A DNA stretch of 64,000 nt, taken from positions 2,294,001 through 2,358,000 of the forward strand of contig NZ_CM003594.1 of NCBI RefSeq assembly GCF_001435295.1. Reading direction: 5' to 3'. Position numbers and translations under genes: made by a program. The notes under the pieces are model-generated. The model did not search any database. It had not been told where the DNA came from and saw only the letters and a program-made list of their open reading frames with translations. The DNA is from Psychrobacter sp. P11F6. GTDB lineage: Bacteria; Pseudomonadota; Gammaproteobacteria; Pseudomonadales; Moraxellaceae. This document shows, one piece after another, positions 8,439 through 17,762 of this stretch. Within the stretch, counting starts at the first letter, position 1, and each line of letters begins with the position of its first letter.

Positions 8439-9728
8439 TTACTTACTACCACGCTTCCAACTAAAGCCCCAATTAAAGGCTTTGTCCATTTCTTGATGGC
8501 CTTTAAAGTACTCATTAATACGCTCAACGTTGATACTGCCATTTTGATTGACCAAGCGCGCAATCGCACACATTGGTAGATTACCTGTTCCTTCTGTCAA
8601 ACGCGTTTCGATCGGTGGTTGGTCGGGTACATGAATGGTCACGACACCATCTGTTTGCGCCCAATTGGGTGCGCCTTCATAGATAAAGGCGAAAATAAAC
8701 ACCTCTTCTATCTGCGACCATTGCTGACCGTTAATATCTAGCCACTCACCGCCGCTCACCTGCCCCGTTCTATCATCAGCACGCAAACAAACGTAAGGCG
8801 CTGATGTTAAGCTACCAAAGCGATTGCCCAAGGCCTGAATCAAGGTTTTTTCACCATTTTTTAGATGAATCATCGCCCCAACATCAAGGTCAATACCGCC
8901 CGCTTTATGTTGTTTGAAAAGATCGCCTAACAAGCCTTTTTTGGGTGCTTGCTGATTGGCAGTCGGATTTTGGTTCCAGTTTAAGTTAACAGAGATTTTA
9001 CCAAAGTCATCACGTTTCTTTAGGTTGATGCTAGACTGATTTTTGGTTAAAGTGATTTTGCTTAGGTTAATTGACGGATTTGGAGAAGCTGTAGGAATTG
9101 GCGGCGGCGTGCTTGTTTGAGGTGCACTACCTGCTTTCTGCGTATTAATTGGGCGCTGCGTATTGATGGGCTGAGCTTGACCTTGTGACTGGTCTTGTAC
9201 AGGGCTTTGAGCGGGCGCTTCATCAGCAATCTCTACACCAAAATGCTCAGACAAAGGCTTCAGCCCTCCTTCGAAGCCTTGGGCAATAAAACGGAACTTC
9301 CAGCTACCTTGGCGGCGATAACATTCCGCTAAAATAATCGCTTTTTCATTACGTCCAGCTGCACTTAATTGGCAAGTCATCAGCACTTGACTGCCTTGCA
9401 ATACCTGAATATCGACATCGCCAACTTGCGCAAGCGGCTGCGCACTAGAAAACGCTAACGCTATCTTCTCAATATTTGCAGGCTGCGCAGGTAAATTAAT
9501 ATCAAAAAACCCATCGCTATCATGACCACGGAAACTCACACTGCCATCATCGCTACGTGTCTGCCCATAAAATATCATGTCGCCATCGCCGCGTACTTTA
9601 CCGTCAGTTGTCAGGCGATATGCCGCGCAATCGACTGCACTTTGGCTTAAAATACGAATGCTAATATGATCTGTTGGCAGTGGCGCATTGGCACCAGCAA
9701 TCAGTTGTTGAGGTTGGATTTGGCTCAT
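8439..9728 (-). CDS. terA: TerA-like protein with two TerD-related domains
   Basis: This 429-residue protein fits TerA in layout. An N-terminal TerD-like domain (about 1-160) includes GKVRGDGDMIFYGQ and AECYRRQGSWKFRFIAQGFEGGL. A Gln/Pro-rich linker (about 165-215) follows, then a C-terminal TerA domain with SVNLNWNQ, GLLGDLFKQHKAGGIDLDVGAM and a Trp-rich ending. The canonical [13 protein letters not shown] loop is absent; GHDSDGF and DDRTGQVSGGEW occupy comparable places, so calcium binding may be lost or changed. ATG 9728 is preferred over ATG 9731 because it leaves six bases after AGGA. It is the only reverse-strand gene of the island and is divergent from the ATP-grasp gene. Confidence 0.85.
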   Translation of the reverse strand: MSQIQPQQLIAGANAPLPTDHISIRILSQSAVDCAAYRLTTDGKVRGDGDMIFYGQTRSDDGSVSFRGHDSDGFFDINLPAQPANIEKIALAFSSAQPLAQVGDVDIQVLQGSQVLMTCQLSAAGRNEKAIILAECYRRQGSWKFRFIAQGFEGGLKPLSEHFGVEIADEAPAQSPVQDQSQGQAQPINTQRPINTQKAGSAPQTSTPPPIPTASPNPSINLSKITLTKNQSSINLKKRDDFGKISVNLNWNQNPTANQQAPKKGLLGDLFKQHKAGGIDLDVGAMIHLKNGEKTLIQALGNRFGSLTSAPYVCLRADDRTGQVSGGEWLDINGQQWSQIEEVFIFAFIYEGAPNWAQTDGVVTIHVPDQPPIETRLTEGTGNLPMCAIARLVNQNGSINVERINEYFKGHQEMDKAFNWGFSWKRGSK

Positions 9729-9731
9729 CAT

Positions 9732-10058
9732 ACATCCTTTGAATTATTTATTATGTGCGTGTGTTTGTTATGCTAATAATTGTCATATAGTAGCATGGAT
9801 AGCAGCTGATTTTTAAAGCGTACGACCGTTCAATAACATGCCAATGACCCTAAAAAATATTTTTACAAATCCTTCATGCTATTTTGTCAGCAGCATTTAT
9901 AACGCTTAGCATTTGTATATAATAGCCCCTACTATTAGCAATATTACGGCTTGTTTTTTTATTGCTGTTTGAGGCTTGCTTATATTCCTGATGGTGTTGC
10001 GATGACGATAGTGAATTATTCAATTATATCTAAAACCTACGATAATGCTGAGAGAATT
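9732..10058. promoter_or_regulatory. Divergent control region between terA and the ATP-grasp gene
   Basis: These 327 bases hold the promoters of terA (leftward) and the ATP-grasp run (rightward). A TATAAT at 9918-9923 is a possible rightward -10, but I find no good -35 at 17 bases. No clear operator palindrome was seen. An open frame from TTG 9951 runs into the ATP-grasp gene but lacks a ribosome binding site. Confidence 0.4.
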
Positions 10059-11222
10059 ATGAAAACCCCTGCTAACGATAACGATCATATAACATCAACT
10101 GCCGCATCACCTGCCGTTTGGTTAGCTGAAGGTCAGTCAAGCCAGCGTGATATGTTAGCCAGCCTGCAAACCCTAAAAAATCACGCTGATACTCCGTTTA
10201 ACATTATCGCTTCACACCGCCACAATAGACCTGAGATTTTTGAATTTGCTGACAGCGTTTACCACGAGCCTTCTACTAGCACCGCAGATAACGATGAGCA
10301 AGCAGTGCTGGAATCTGTTGAGCCATTGATGCCGCGTTGGCAGTTTGTGTTAGAACAAGCGCAGAAAAACAATGTAAAAGTGTTGCTCACTGGACGCAAT
10401 GGTATTGATTACGAAGACAAGCGTGAGGCGTTTAACGCGGCTGGCATTCGTTTATTGACGGGTGCAACGAGTGTGGCAGCGTTAGAAGTGATAGATGATA
10501 AGTTTGCCTTTATGCAGCAGTGTCATGAGCATGATATTCCCGTTGCCGAGGCGTGGCGCTTTGATAATGTCGCAGAGCTTGAAGCATTACTTGCTACGTA
10601 CGGTCACCAACCATTATGCGTCAAACCGGTTACGGGTATTTTCGCTCAAGGGTTTTGGCGACTAGATTTAGCAAAAAATGATGGGGAACAGTACGATAGC
10701 TTTGAGCATTTATATTTTACTGAAGATAAAAAAATCAATACCACGCAATTTATTAATGCCTATGCAAACAGTGTCATGGTGCAGGAACGCCCAATTCCCA
10801 TGCTGCTAATGCCTTATTTGTCAGGGCAAGAGTACTCTATCGATGTCGTCTGTGAATATGGCGAAGTATTGGCTGCTGTCACCCGTTATAAAACGGGGAA
10901 AATTCAGCATATCGGCTACGAGCAAGCGGTCATGGATGTCGTCATTCCACTAATAAAAGCCTTTGGCTGCGATGGCATCGTCAGTGTCCAAACCAAAGCC
11001 GACGATGACGGTCAGCACCGTGTGCTTGAGATTAATAGTCGCCCTTCTGGTGGCATCGACTACACCACCCATAGCGGTGTGGATTTGACCCAAGTTGGAT
11101 TTGCCTATTGGCTGGGCTTAACCGATAAACCGATACTGGCTGATATCGCGCAACAAATAACCCCCTGCCAAGTACGCTCTATTATGGTCGGTGTAAAAGT
11201 TGAAGAAGACATCACTGAATAA
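10059..11222 (+). CDS. ATP-grasp ligase of the Ter-associated biosynthetic module
   Basis: This 387-residue protein has ATP-grasp architecture. It has an N-terminal pre-ATP-grasp Rossmann-like part, then PLCVKPVTG with the nucleotide-binding Lys near residue 189. GQEYSIDVVCEYGEVLAAV follows, and the metal-binding end VLEINSRPSGGIDY lies near 330. Such enzymes use ATP to join a carboxylate to an amine or thiol through an acyl phosphate. The substrate is unknown. It opens a forward run with two phosphoribosyltransferases, a HAD phosphatase and a lyase, which suggests synthesis of a small nucleoside-like molecule. ATG 10059, preceded by GAGAGA, is chosen over upstream in-frame starts that lack a site. 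From memory, ATP-grasp genes beside Ter genes are a described association. Confidence 0.85.
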   Translation: MKTPANDNDHITSTAASPAVWLAEGQSSQRDMLASLQTLKNHADTPFNIIASHRHNRPEIFEFADSVYHEPSTSTADNDEQAVLESVEPLMPRWQFVLEQAQKNNVKVLLTGRNGIDYEDKREAFNAAGIRLLTGATSVAALEVIDDKFAFMQQCHEHDIPVAEAWRFDNVAELEALLATYGHQPLCVKPVTGIFAQGFWRLDLAKNDGEQYDSFEHLYFTEDKKINTTQFINAYANSVMVQERPIPMLLMPYLSGQEYSIDVVCEYGEVLAAVTRYKTGKIQHIGYEQAVMDVVIPLIKAFGCDGIVSVQTKADDDGQHRVLEINSRPSGGIDYTTHSGVDLTQVGFAYWLGLTDKPILADIAQQITPCQVRSIMVGVKVEEDITE

Positions 11223-11309
11223 GTCAAAATAATAATATAAAAAGCTGACGGCAATAAACCTACAATAATAAATCCATGGCAACCGAATATATTCAATAAG
11301 AGGCAAACG

Positions 11310-12554
11310 ATGACAGCACAAACCACGTTAGTGTTAGGGGAAAATACGGTCATCGCGACATCGAATTTTTCGGTCGCCTTTTCGACGACAAATCAGTCAA
11401 AGTTTGGCGAGCAGCTTGGGCTACTATGGCTGCCTTTGGATGAGCATCGAAAAGCCGCTTGTAGTCCTGCTTATCTTCATGAACCGAAGGAATGGGCGCA
11501 GCTCAATAGCAAAGATAATCCAAATGCATGGCAATTGGATTTGCCTGCATTGTTTGATAAACAAGGTGCAAGCTTTTTACAACTGATTGCTTATGTTTAT
11601 CATGAGCCAAGCCTAAACTTACCTGCCGTTGAATTGAGCAAGGTAAACTTAACCCTCAATGAGGGCGATATTTGTTATGAATTTACCACAAGTGAGCGCC
11701 ATGTCAAGGCGGCGATCATATTAGAGATATACCGACGCAATGGACAATTTAAATGCCGTGCCCTTGGTGAAAGCTCCACCCAAGGACTGGCAAGTCTTGA
11801 GCATCATGTACAAGTGAGCCTTGATATGCGTCCGCCAGATACGCATGCCCTTATCCAAGATGCCCAGCGCGCACAGCAGCAAGGTTATCCTAACAGTGAT
11901 GCGCGTCCGCCCAGACAAGTTCAGTATGGTGAAACTTGGACAGGGACAGCGTTTGCTATCGATCCCTATCATTTACTGACTTGTTATCATGTCATTGAAT
12001 CGGCGGCGATGATTGGTGTGCGTCAGCAAGGGCAGCCCGATCATGAGGCGCAAGTGGTACTCAGCGATATTGGTAGTGATTCAGCCATTATTAAAGTAAG
12101 TGAGCCACTGCCAAGTTATTTACCCTTAGCACAGCGTTGTACTGATAATTTGGGTGAAACCATCACCACCTTGGGATTTCCGTTATCAGGATTGAGTAGC
12201 CAATTACAAGTAACGCAAGGCTGCATCTCAGGACTGACAGGGTTTGGCGATGATATTCGCTATCTGCAATTTACTGCGCCTATTCAGCCAGGCTCTAGTG
12301 GCAGCCCTTTATTACTGCCGACTGGCGAAGTTATCGGCATGGTAACGTCCAGCCTCGTCCATGAGCATGCACAAAATATGAACTATGCGGTGAAATTTCA
12401 GTTATTATCCGCCCTACTCGCGAGCGCTGGAATTAGTTTAGATAATTTATCTGACTCATCTGGCATGTTACGCACGACAGCTGCGCCGCTGACCACGCCG
12501 CAATTAAGCAAACAAAGTCGCGGAGCTTTGTGGTTAGTAGGTTGTCAGGGTTAA
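11310..12554 (+). CDS. TerD-like domain fused to a trypsin/HtrA-type serine protease
   Basis: This 414-residue protein has two parts. Residues 1 to about 170 resemble a TerD/TerA domain (SVAFSTTNQSKFGEQLGLLW; ILEIYRRNGQFKCRALGE) but lack the acidic calcium loop. Residues about 205-380 are a chymotrypsin-fold protease with a full triad: His227 in TCYHVIE, Asp257 in IGSDSAIIKV and Ser330 in PGSSGSP. GTAFAI before the His and GEVIGMV after the Ser are typical of HtrA-like peptidases. No PDZ domain, signal peptide or membrane helix is seen, so it should act in the cytoplasm. It lies 87 bases after the ATP-grasp gene. A plausible role is stress-triggered cleavage of a partner; the substrate is unknown. 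Confidence 0.85.
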   Translation: MTAQTTLVLGENTVIATSNFSVAFSTTNQSKFGEQLGLLWLPLDEHRKAACSPAYLHEPKEWAQLNSKDNPNAWQLDLPALFDKQGASFLQLIAYVYHEPSLNLPAVELSKVNLTLNEGDICYEFTTSERHVKAAIILEIYRRNGQFKCRALGESSTQGLASLEHHVQVSLDMRPPDTHALIQDAQRAQQQGYPNSDARPPRQVQYGETWTGTAFAIDPYHLLTCYHVIESAAMIGVRQQGQPDHEAQVVLSDIGSDSAIIKVSEPLPSYLPLAQRCTDNLGETITTLGFPLSGLSSQLQVTQGCISGLTGFGDDIRYLQFTAPIQPGSSGSPLLLPTGEVIGMVTSSLVHEHAQNMNYAVKFQLLSALLASAGISLDNLSDSSGMLRTTAAPLTTPQLSKQSRGALWLVGCQG

Positions 12555-12952
12555 TGATTCACTATAGTGTCGACAAACCTTAAATAAATACATCTAAACA
12601 CTTGATTTATTTAGTAGTTGATTATTTCGATACGCGCTATCATAATAACCCGGCTTAGAAATAACAAGTGTTGAGCTACACTATATTTTTAAGATTTTAA
12701 CCTTGATAAAATCTAACCTAAATAATTAGAAAGTTATAGTTACCCAACTTTCAAAAGTATACACCGCTACTCAAATGAGTTTTTAGCAACTTCTATCTAC
12801 GTAGGTACAGCAAGCACAGAGCATTAATTCTAGTAGCATGTGATAATACTTGCACCTTTTTTATTTAAAACTATATATACAAAGCAAAAATTTTAGTACA
12901 AATGTAAGAAAAAATTCCAATAAAAATTAATAACTAAAGTAAGCAAATAGAT
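12555..12952. other. AT-rich gap upstream of the TerB-like/DnaJ gene
   Basis: No gene, terminator or repeat could be supported in these 398 bases. The sequence becomes visibly more AT-rich toward 12840-12952 and this continues into the next gene, suggesting that gap and gene arrived together or evolved apart from the flanks. Confidence 0.4.
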
Positions 12953-14026
12953 ATGATTTATATAATAATTTTAGTTGCTGTTTTTTTCATAATAGGTGCT
13001 TTGTCAAATGATGATGAAAGTGTTTCAGATAATACTGCCACTAGAAACTATTCCTACACTACGAAGCTAGAGGGCAAGTATCTACACTTAAGTATGGATA
13101 CTATTCCTTATGGAACAGAAGTTGTTATTCTTGAACTTGCTTATCAGGGACAAAATGTAAAAAGTTATTATGATATTTTTAATGATGAAGAAGGCAACTT
13201 TATAACTGGTGCTCGCAATAACGATAATAATGGTCCTTACTCAATAAGTGTGCCTATCAATGCTTTAATTTTGCCTAGAAATAAAGATATCACCTTAGAG
13301 TTTAATATTACGCTTTTAAAAGATGGCGTTATTCTCGATAAACTCAAATCTCAAGAGGAAATTCGTATAAGCTCTAGCTCTTTTTTACTTATGGAATGGT
13401 TCATTCCTACAATAAAAATTTTGGCTTACTACTCCATCAAAAAAGGTGATTCTAATGATTCAAAATCTTGGTCCAAAGACAATATCAAAATTATCAAAAA
13501 TGTTTTTTCAAATCACATAGAAAACAATCCAGAAGAACGAGATTTTTTAAAAAATCAAATGAAAATCTTATCAGGTACTTCAATAGATTTGAGAGAATGT
13601 GTTAAGGATTTCAATAATAGAGCAAATACTACTAATGACAAGAATACTATTTTCTATGCATCAGCTCGGATAATAATCAATAACCTAGAGTCAGGAAAAT
13701 GGTTGCATATAGAAAAAGGTCTAGCAGAGATTAAAAATCTGAGCAAATTAATGGGCATTAGCAATGAAATATTAGAGGATGTTTACTCTGGTTTTGAAAC
13801 CCTTAAAAACCAAGACAAACCTACAGAAGCTTCTGATAATCTAAAAGCATTAAAGGTTCTTGGTTTGTTAGAAGGAGCTACTATCGAAGAAATGCGTAGA
13901 GCTTATAGATTAAAGATCAAAGACTTTCATCCTGACAAATACACTCACTTACCTGAATCTGTAAAACTGGTACTTCAAGAAAAAGCTCAAGAACTAAACC
14001 TTGCAAAAGAAACACTACGATTTTAG
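12953..14026 (+). CDS. Membrane-anchored protein with a TerB-like helical region and C-terminal DnaJ domain
   Basis: This 357-residue protein starts with one transmembrane helix (about residues 1-17). A beta-rich region follows (about 30-140, with YGTEVVILELAY and NGPYSISVPIN). An alpha-helical region at about 145-285 is reminiscent of TerB/DjlA domains. It ends in a short DnaJ domain whose HPD tripeptide is at 326-328 (LKIKDFHPDKY). The J domain should stimulate an Hsp70 such as DnaK at the membrane face, as DjlA does. The gene is much more AT-rich than its neighbours and has a weak ribosome site. It lies 25 bases before the PRTase gene, so they may be co-transcribed. The DnaJ call is firm; the TerB-like call is tentative. 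Confidence 0.75.
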   Translation: MIYIIILVAVFFIIGALSNDDESVSDNTATRNYSYTTKLEGKYLHLSMDTIPYGTEVVILELAYQGQNVKSYYDIFNDEEGNFITGARNNDNNGPYSISVPINALILPRNKDITLEFNITLLKDGVILDKLKSQEEIRISSSSFLLMEWFIPTIKILAYYSIKKGDSNDSKSWSKDNIKIIKNVFSNHIENNPEERDFLKNQMKILSGTSIDLRECVKDFNNRANTTNDKNTIFYASARIIINNLESGKWLHIEKGLAEIKNLSKLMGISNEILEDVYSGFETLKNQDKPTEASDNLKALKVLGLLEGATIEEMRRAYRLKIKDFHPDKYTHLPESVKLVLQEKAQELNLAKETLRF

Positions 14027-14051
14027 CACTCAATAACGTTGAAACCTTTAT

Positions 14052-15380
14052 ATGACTACAAACAGTATTTCCATGAAAAAAAGCTATGTCTGCACCATTA
14101 CCCTACCACGCGGCAATCTTGATTTAACCTATCAAACCAATTCAGCCACTACGAAAAATGGGGCAGAACCAAGTAATGATTATCAATTAGAAGGCTTGCT
14201 TGGCTTTGCACAACGCATTAACCCAAAACGTGCCTTTTTGTTTGTCTCAAAAGTATTAGGTCGTCATATTCCAGTGGCTCCTAGCATCATGCGTCATGCT
14301 TTTACTGACTTGGCGAATTTGGTTCCTAGCGATTTGCCTGAGCCGATTTTAGTCATCGGTATGGCAGAGACAGCCGTTGGCTTATCTGCGGGGGTACATC
14401 AAGCGCTACAAACGCGTTACCCCAATGCCTTACTATTAAACTCTACGCGTCATGCGCAACATGATGACAGTCATGACAGTAGCAGTGACTCTTTATTAAC
14501 CACTTTCAGCGAAGACCACAGTCATGCCAGCCAGCATCTCATTTATCAAAGTGCAGATACAGTGACCCAAGCGCAATTACTAGCGAGCAAGACCTTGATT
14601 ATGGTGGATGATGAAGCGTCGACGGGCAATACTTGCGTCAATGTCGTCACTGCCCTTCGTAACGCAGGACTTGACCAACTAGAGCAAGTACATCTTACCA
14701 CTTTGGTTGATTGGTCTTTAAACCAGAATCAGAATGCAGCCGATGCCAATGAAGCTGTGTCTGACCAAATCGCAAAACGCCTGCCCAATATCCACTTTCA
14801 ACGTCATCATCTACTGTCTGGTGCATGGACTTGGACAGATGCGCCCAATCCTGAACCGATAACGATGCCATCGGTTGATACAACTGAAGCAGGCAGTCAG
14901 TCTCTAGGTAATACTGGCAATTGGGGACGTTTCCCAACCCTAGATAGCACCGACGGGTTTGATCATTATCTTTTGAGATTTCAAACTGCCTTTAACGTTT
15001 TTAACAAGCAAGCTCAACCTGAGAAAGAGCCGTTTGATAAAGAACAGTTGCCACAGCGTATCTTAGTATTGGGCAGTAATGAGTTTGTTTGGTTACCGTT
15101 TTTATTGGCTGAATGGCTTGCGCAAAATACGCATATAGAGAATAGTAAGAATACGGTTAATTTTAGTGCGTTAACCCGCTCACCGATTGCGCTTGGTGGC
15201 GCAATTACCTCGATGCTAAGTTTTAATGATAATTATGGGCTTGGTATGACCAACTTTGCGTACAACGTTACACCTAGCAATTGGGATTTGATTGTCTTGT
15301 GTGTGGAAACGTCCGCTGATAGCGTTGATACTATGTGGAAAGGTTTGGAGAATGTATTGGTGGTGAGTCCGACGCTGTAA
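14052..15380 (+). CDS. Phosphoribosyltransferase with C-terminal TRSP domain
   Basis: This 442-residue protein has an N-terminal PRTase-fold domain with the PRPP-binding signature MVDDEASTGNTCVNV (about residue 178) and the loop PILVIGMAETAVGLSAGV (about 97). The C-terminal part (about 330-442) contains ALTRSPIALGGAI, which matches the TRSP domain named for that motif, and FNDNYGLGMTNFAYNV. From family knowledge, PRTase_2-TRSP proteins occur next to Ter genes and are proposed to transfer phosphoribosyl groups in making a nucleoside-like metabolite. The base substrate is unknown. ATG 14052 has a weak site; ATG 14082 is an alternative. HAD and StiP genes follow. Confidence 0.85.
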   Translation: MTTNSISMKKSYVCTITLPRGNLDLTYQTNSATTKNGAEPSNDYQLEGLLGFAQRINPKRAFLFVSKVLGRHIPVAPSIMRHAFTDLANLVPSDLPEPILVIGMAETAVGLSAGVHQALQTRYPNALLLNSTRHAQHDDSHDSSSDSLLTTFSEDHSHASQHLIYQSADTVTQAQLLASKTLIMVDDEASTGNTCVNVVTALRNAGLDQLEQVHLTTLVDWSLNQNQNAADANEAVSDQIAKRLPNIHFQRHHLLSGAWTWTDAPNPEPITMPSVDTTEAGSQSLGNTGNWGRFPTLDSTDGFDHYLLRFQTAFNVFNKQAQPEKEPFDKEQLPQRILVLGSNEFVWLPFLLAEWLAQNTHIENSKNTVNFSALTRSPIALGGAITSMLSFNDNYGLGMTNFAYNVTPSNWDLIVLCVETSADSVDTMWKGLENVLVVSPTL

Positions 15381-15462
15381 ATTATTTTATAAGAACTGTC
15401 TTCTTACAACTATCCTCTAAATCCCGCTCTGCTTTTCACATTCAACCCTTACGGACACCTTT

Positions 15463-16290
15463 ATGACCAGCCCATTTTTTCAAGCCAATCCTGATATCGT
15501 TAAGCCTTACGCGCTAATGGATTTGGACGACACGCTATTTCAAACTCAGCGTAAAATTGACGCATGGGACTTACCCACCACTGAAGCTGAAAACTTAGTT
15601 TGCGCAACCGTTAACAAACAAGGCGAGCCATTAAGCTTTATGAGTCAGCGCCAAGCGGCGTTTTTTAACTGGCTACTTGCTAGCACTGATCTAATCGTAG
15701 TGACGGCACGCGACCGCAGTGAAATCGAGCGTGTTAAACTGCCTTTTGATAGCTGGCAAATTTTGACTCATGGCGCGATTATTCTTGACAAAGACGGTGC
15801 GTTACAAGCCCAGTGGCAACAGTATATGTATAATAAGCTTGCGCCATTGCAAGAAAAATTGCAGCAGCTGAGCCAGCTATTCGCGAATCACAGCAAAAAT
15901 GACAATAGCCAGCTGGTCTTTACACCACATATCGATAGCTTTAGTGATGGCGCTGATAATAAAGAATTAACCATTTATCTGGCTATCAAACATGCGCAAA
16001 AAGACCATCAAGCATTAGTAGATCTCGCTGCAAAACTGCCAACGTTAATACGAGACTTTGAGCAGGATTTTTATGTGCACGTGAATGCGAATAATCTAGC
16101 TATATTGCCGCACGCAGTTCATAAGCGCCATGCGGTACAGTTCTTGTTAGCTAATCATTTAGACAGTCAGCGACCAAGTTTTGGCTTTGGTGACAGTCTG
16201 GCAGATTTACCATTTTTACAGCTGCTTGACTGGTATGGTATGCCCAATCATGGTCAGTTACATGAACGACTTAGCGCTCAATCATTCTAA
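15463..16290 (+). CDS. HAD-superfamily phosphatase of the Ter module
   Basis: This 275-residue protein carries the HAD motifs. Motif I is MDLDDTLF, with the nucleophilic Asp at residue 20. Motif II is the Thr of LIVVTARDR. A basic motif III follows (HAVHKRHAV), and motif IV is GFGDSLADLPF. A C2-type cap inserted between motifs II and III suggests a Cof or sucrose-phosphatase-like member acting on a small phosphorylated metabolite. It lies between the two PRTase genes, so removal of a phosphate from a phosphoribosyl intermediate is a reasonable role. Spacing of 82 and 63 bases to its neighbours fits an operon. Confidence 0.85.
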   Translation: MTSPFFQANPDIVKPYALMDLDDTLFQTQRKIDAWDLPTTEAENLVCATVNKQGEPLSFMSQRQAAFFNWLLASTDLIVVTARDRSEIERVKLPFDSWQILTHGAIILDKDGALQAQWQQYMYNKLAPLQEKLQQLSQLFANHSKNDNSQLVFTPHIDSFSDGADNKELTIYLAIKHAQKDHQALVDLAAKLPTLIRDFEQDFYVHVNANNLAILPHAVHKRHAVQFLLANHLDSQRPSFGFGDSLADLPFLQLLDWYGMPNHGQLHERLSAQSF

Positions 16291-16353
16291 ACACTTAATC
16301 TCTCCTAAATAAAAACAATAATCGCCCCCGTTTATAGAAGTAGAAATTATTTT

Positions 16354-17550
16354 ATGACCCATCATATAACAAACCCTAATGTTCAAAAATTAGAAGCATA
16401 TGGCTCAGGCAGCTATCTTGCCAGTGATGTGACCGTACTGCTCGATATAGTCGCTAAAGAAGCGGTCGCCGATGTACCAGTCAGTCAAAAAGAAGCGCTC
16501 ATTCAAAGTGGGCAACGTCATTATTCTGATATGTTGACCTTGGAGCAAGCGCCTACTGCTATGCATGAGCAGCTTTACACGCAAGCATTAGAGCAAGGAG
16601 CTGAGAGGACTGCCACTGACATTGCTAATTTGGCTTATACGCTACATCACATTTTTCAAAAATCTCGAAATGAACATACCGTTAGTAATGAGCGCCCGCT
16701 AGTCTTAGTCAGTTTGGTACGCGCAGGTTTGCCAGTTGGCGTTTTGTTGCAGCGTGCGTTAGCAGACGTTAATAGTAGCTATGCTTTGCCGAGCGTGCAT
16801 TATGGAATCAGCATCATTCGCGACCGCGGACTTGATCCAGTTGCGTTACAAATGATATTGAATGCTCATCCAGACAGTCCTATCGTATTTGTTGACGGCT
16901 GGACGGGCAAAGGCGCGATTTATCAAGAGCTTGCTCATAGTTTAGAAAAATTTAGCGATCCTAGCCATGTAAACTTTGCCAATATCTTTCATCAAGGCGT
17001 AGGTGTTATTCCCTTATTAACGCTGGCTGATCCAGCTGGCGTTGCTTGGCTTGCAGCTAGCATCGATGACTGGCTGATTCCCTCAGGGCTATTAAATAGT
17101 ACGGTATCAGGACTGATTTCGCGAAGTTTATATACCGAGCCAGCATTAGGGCTACACCGCAGCGTGTTTTATGATAGCTTAATTGAGGTCGACCATAGCT
17201 TAGCTTTCATCACTCATATAGATACAGCGCGCCGTGCATTAGCCCCATCTTTGCAGTGCTTGCCGACGTTTCAGCAGCCGCGCTATCAGACAGCTGCTTT
17301 AATCGACAAGCTGGCAGCAGACTACGATATCGCCAATCGTAACCGCATTAAGCCAACGATTGCAGAGGCAACACGGGCGATATTACGCCGTGACCCTGAA
17401 CGCATATTATTAGCCAGCGCTGATCATCCTGATACCATACTGCTAAGACATTTATGTGCCCAGCGAAATATCATTATTAGTGTATTAGGTGATAAAATAC
17501 ATCCCTATCAAGCCATCACGCTTATCAAGCAACGTAGCGAAGACCACTAA
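16354..17550 (+). CDS. StiP-family phosphoribosyltransferase-like protein
   Basis: This 398-residue protein matches the StiP/PRTase family found with tellurite genes. The N-terminal signature EALIQSGQRHYSDMLTLE and the PRTase-like elements LVSLVRAGLPVGVLLQRAL and IVFVDGWTGKGAIYQEL are seen. The second occupies the PRPP-loop position, with Trp-Thr-Gly-Lys-Gly replacing the usual acidic pair. GISIIRDRGLDPVAL precedes it. Some databases call the family a cysteine protease, but the visible motifs fit a PRTase fold better. With the PRTase-TRSP protein at 14052 it would give two phosphoribosyl-transfer steps. It probably belongs to the operon starting at 14052 or earlier. Confidence 0.85.
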   Translation: MTHHITNPNVQKLEAYGSGSYLASDVTVLLDIVAKEAVADVPVSQKEALIQSGQRHYSDMLTLEQAPTAMHEQLYTQALEQGAERTATDIANLAYTLHHIFQKSRNEHTVSNERPLVLVSLVRAGLPVGVLLQRALADVNSSYALPSVHYGISIIRDRGLDPVALQMILNAHPDSPIVFVDGWTGKGAIYQELAHSLEKFSDPSHVNFANIFHQGVGVIPLLTLADPAGVAWLAASIDDWLIPSGLLNSTVSGLISRSLYTEPALGLHRSVFYDSLIEVDHSLAFITHIDTARRALAPSLQCLPTFQQPRYQTAALIDKLAADYDIANRNRIKPTIAEATRAILRRDPERILLASADHPDTILLRHLCAQRNIIISVLGDKIHPYQAITLIKQRSEDH

Positions 17551-17762
17551 TCATTGCTACACTCGCGGTTTTTATAAACCAGACCCGTCTCAAACTCAAA
17601 GCAGCGAAAGAAAAGCGAAAGAAAAAGGTAAAACTACTCCTTCTTGTCGGCTAAACGAATTTGACATTACCAAACGTATTTTTGGGTTTGCGGTCATTGC
17701 TGCTAAGCCATATTACTTGATGATACTTCTTAGATTTTATAACCATTCACTTATCACTATTG

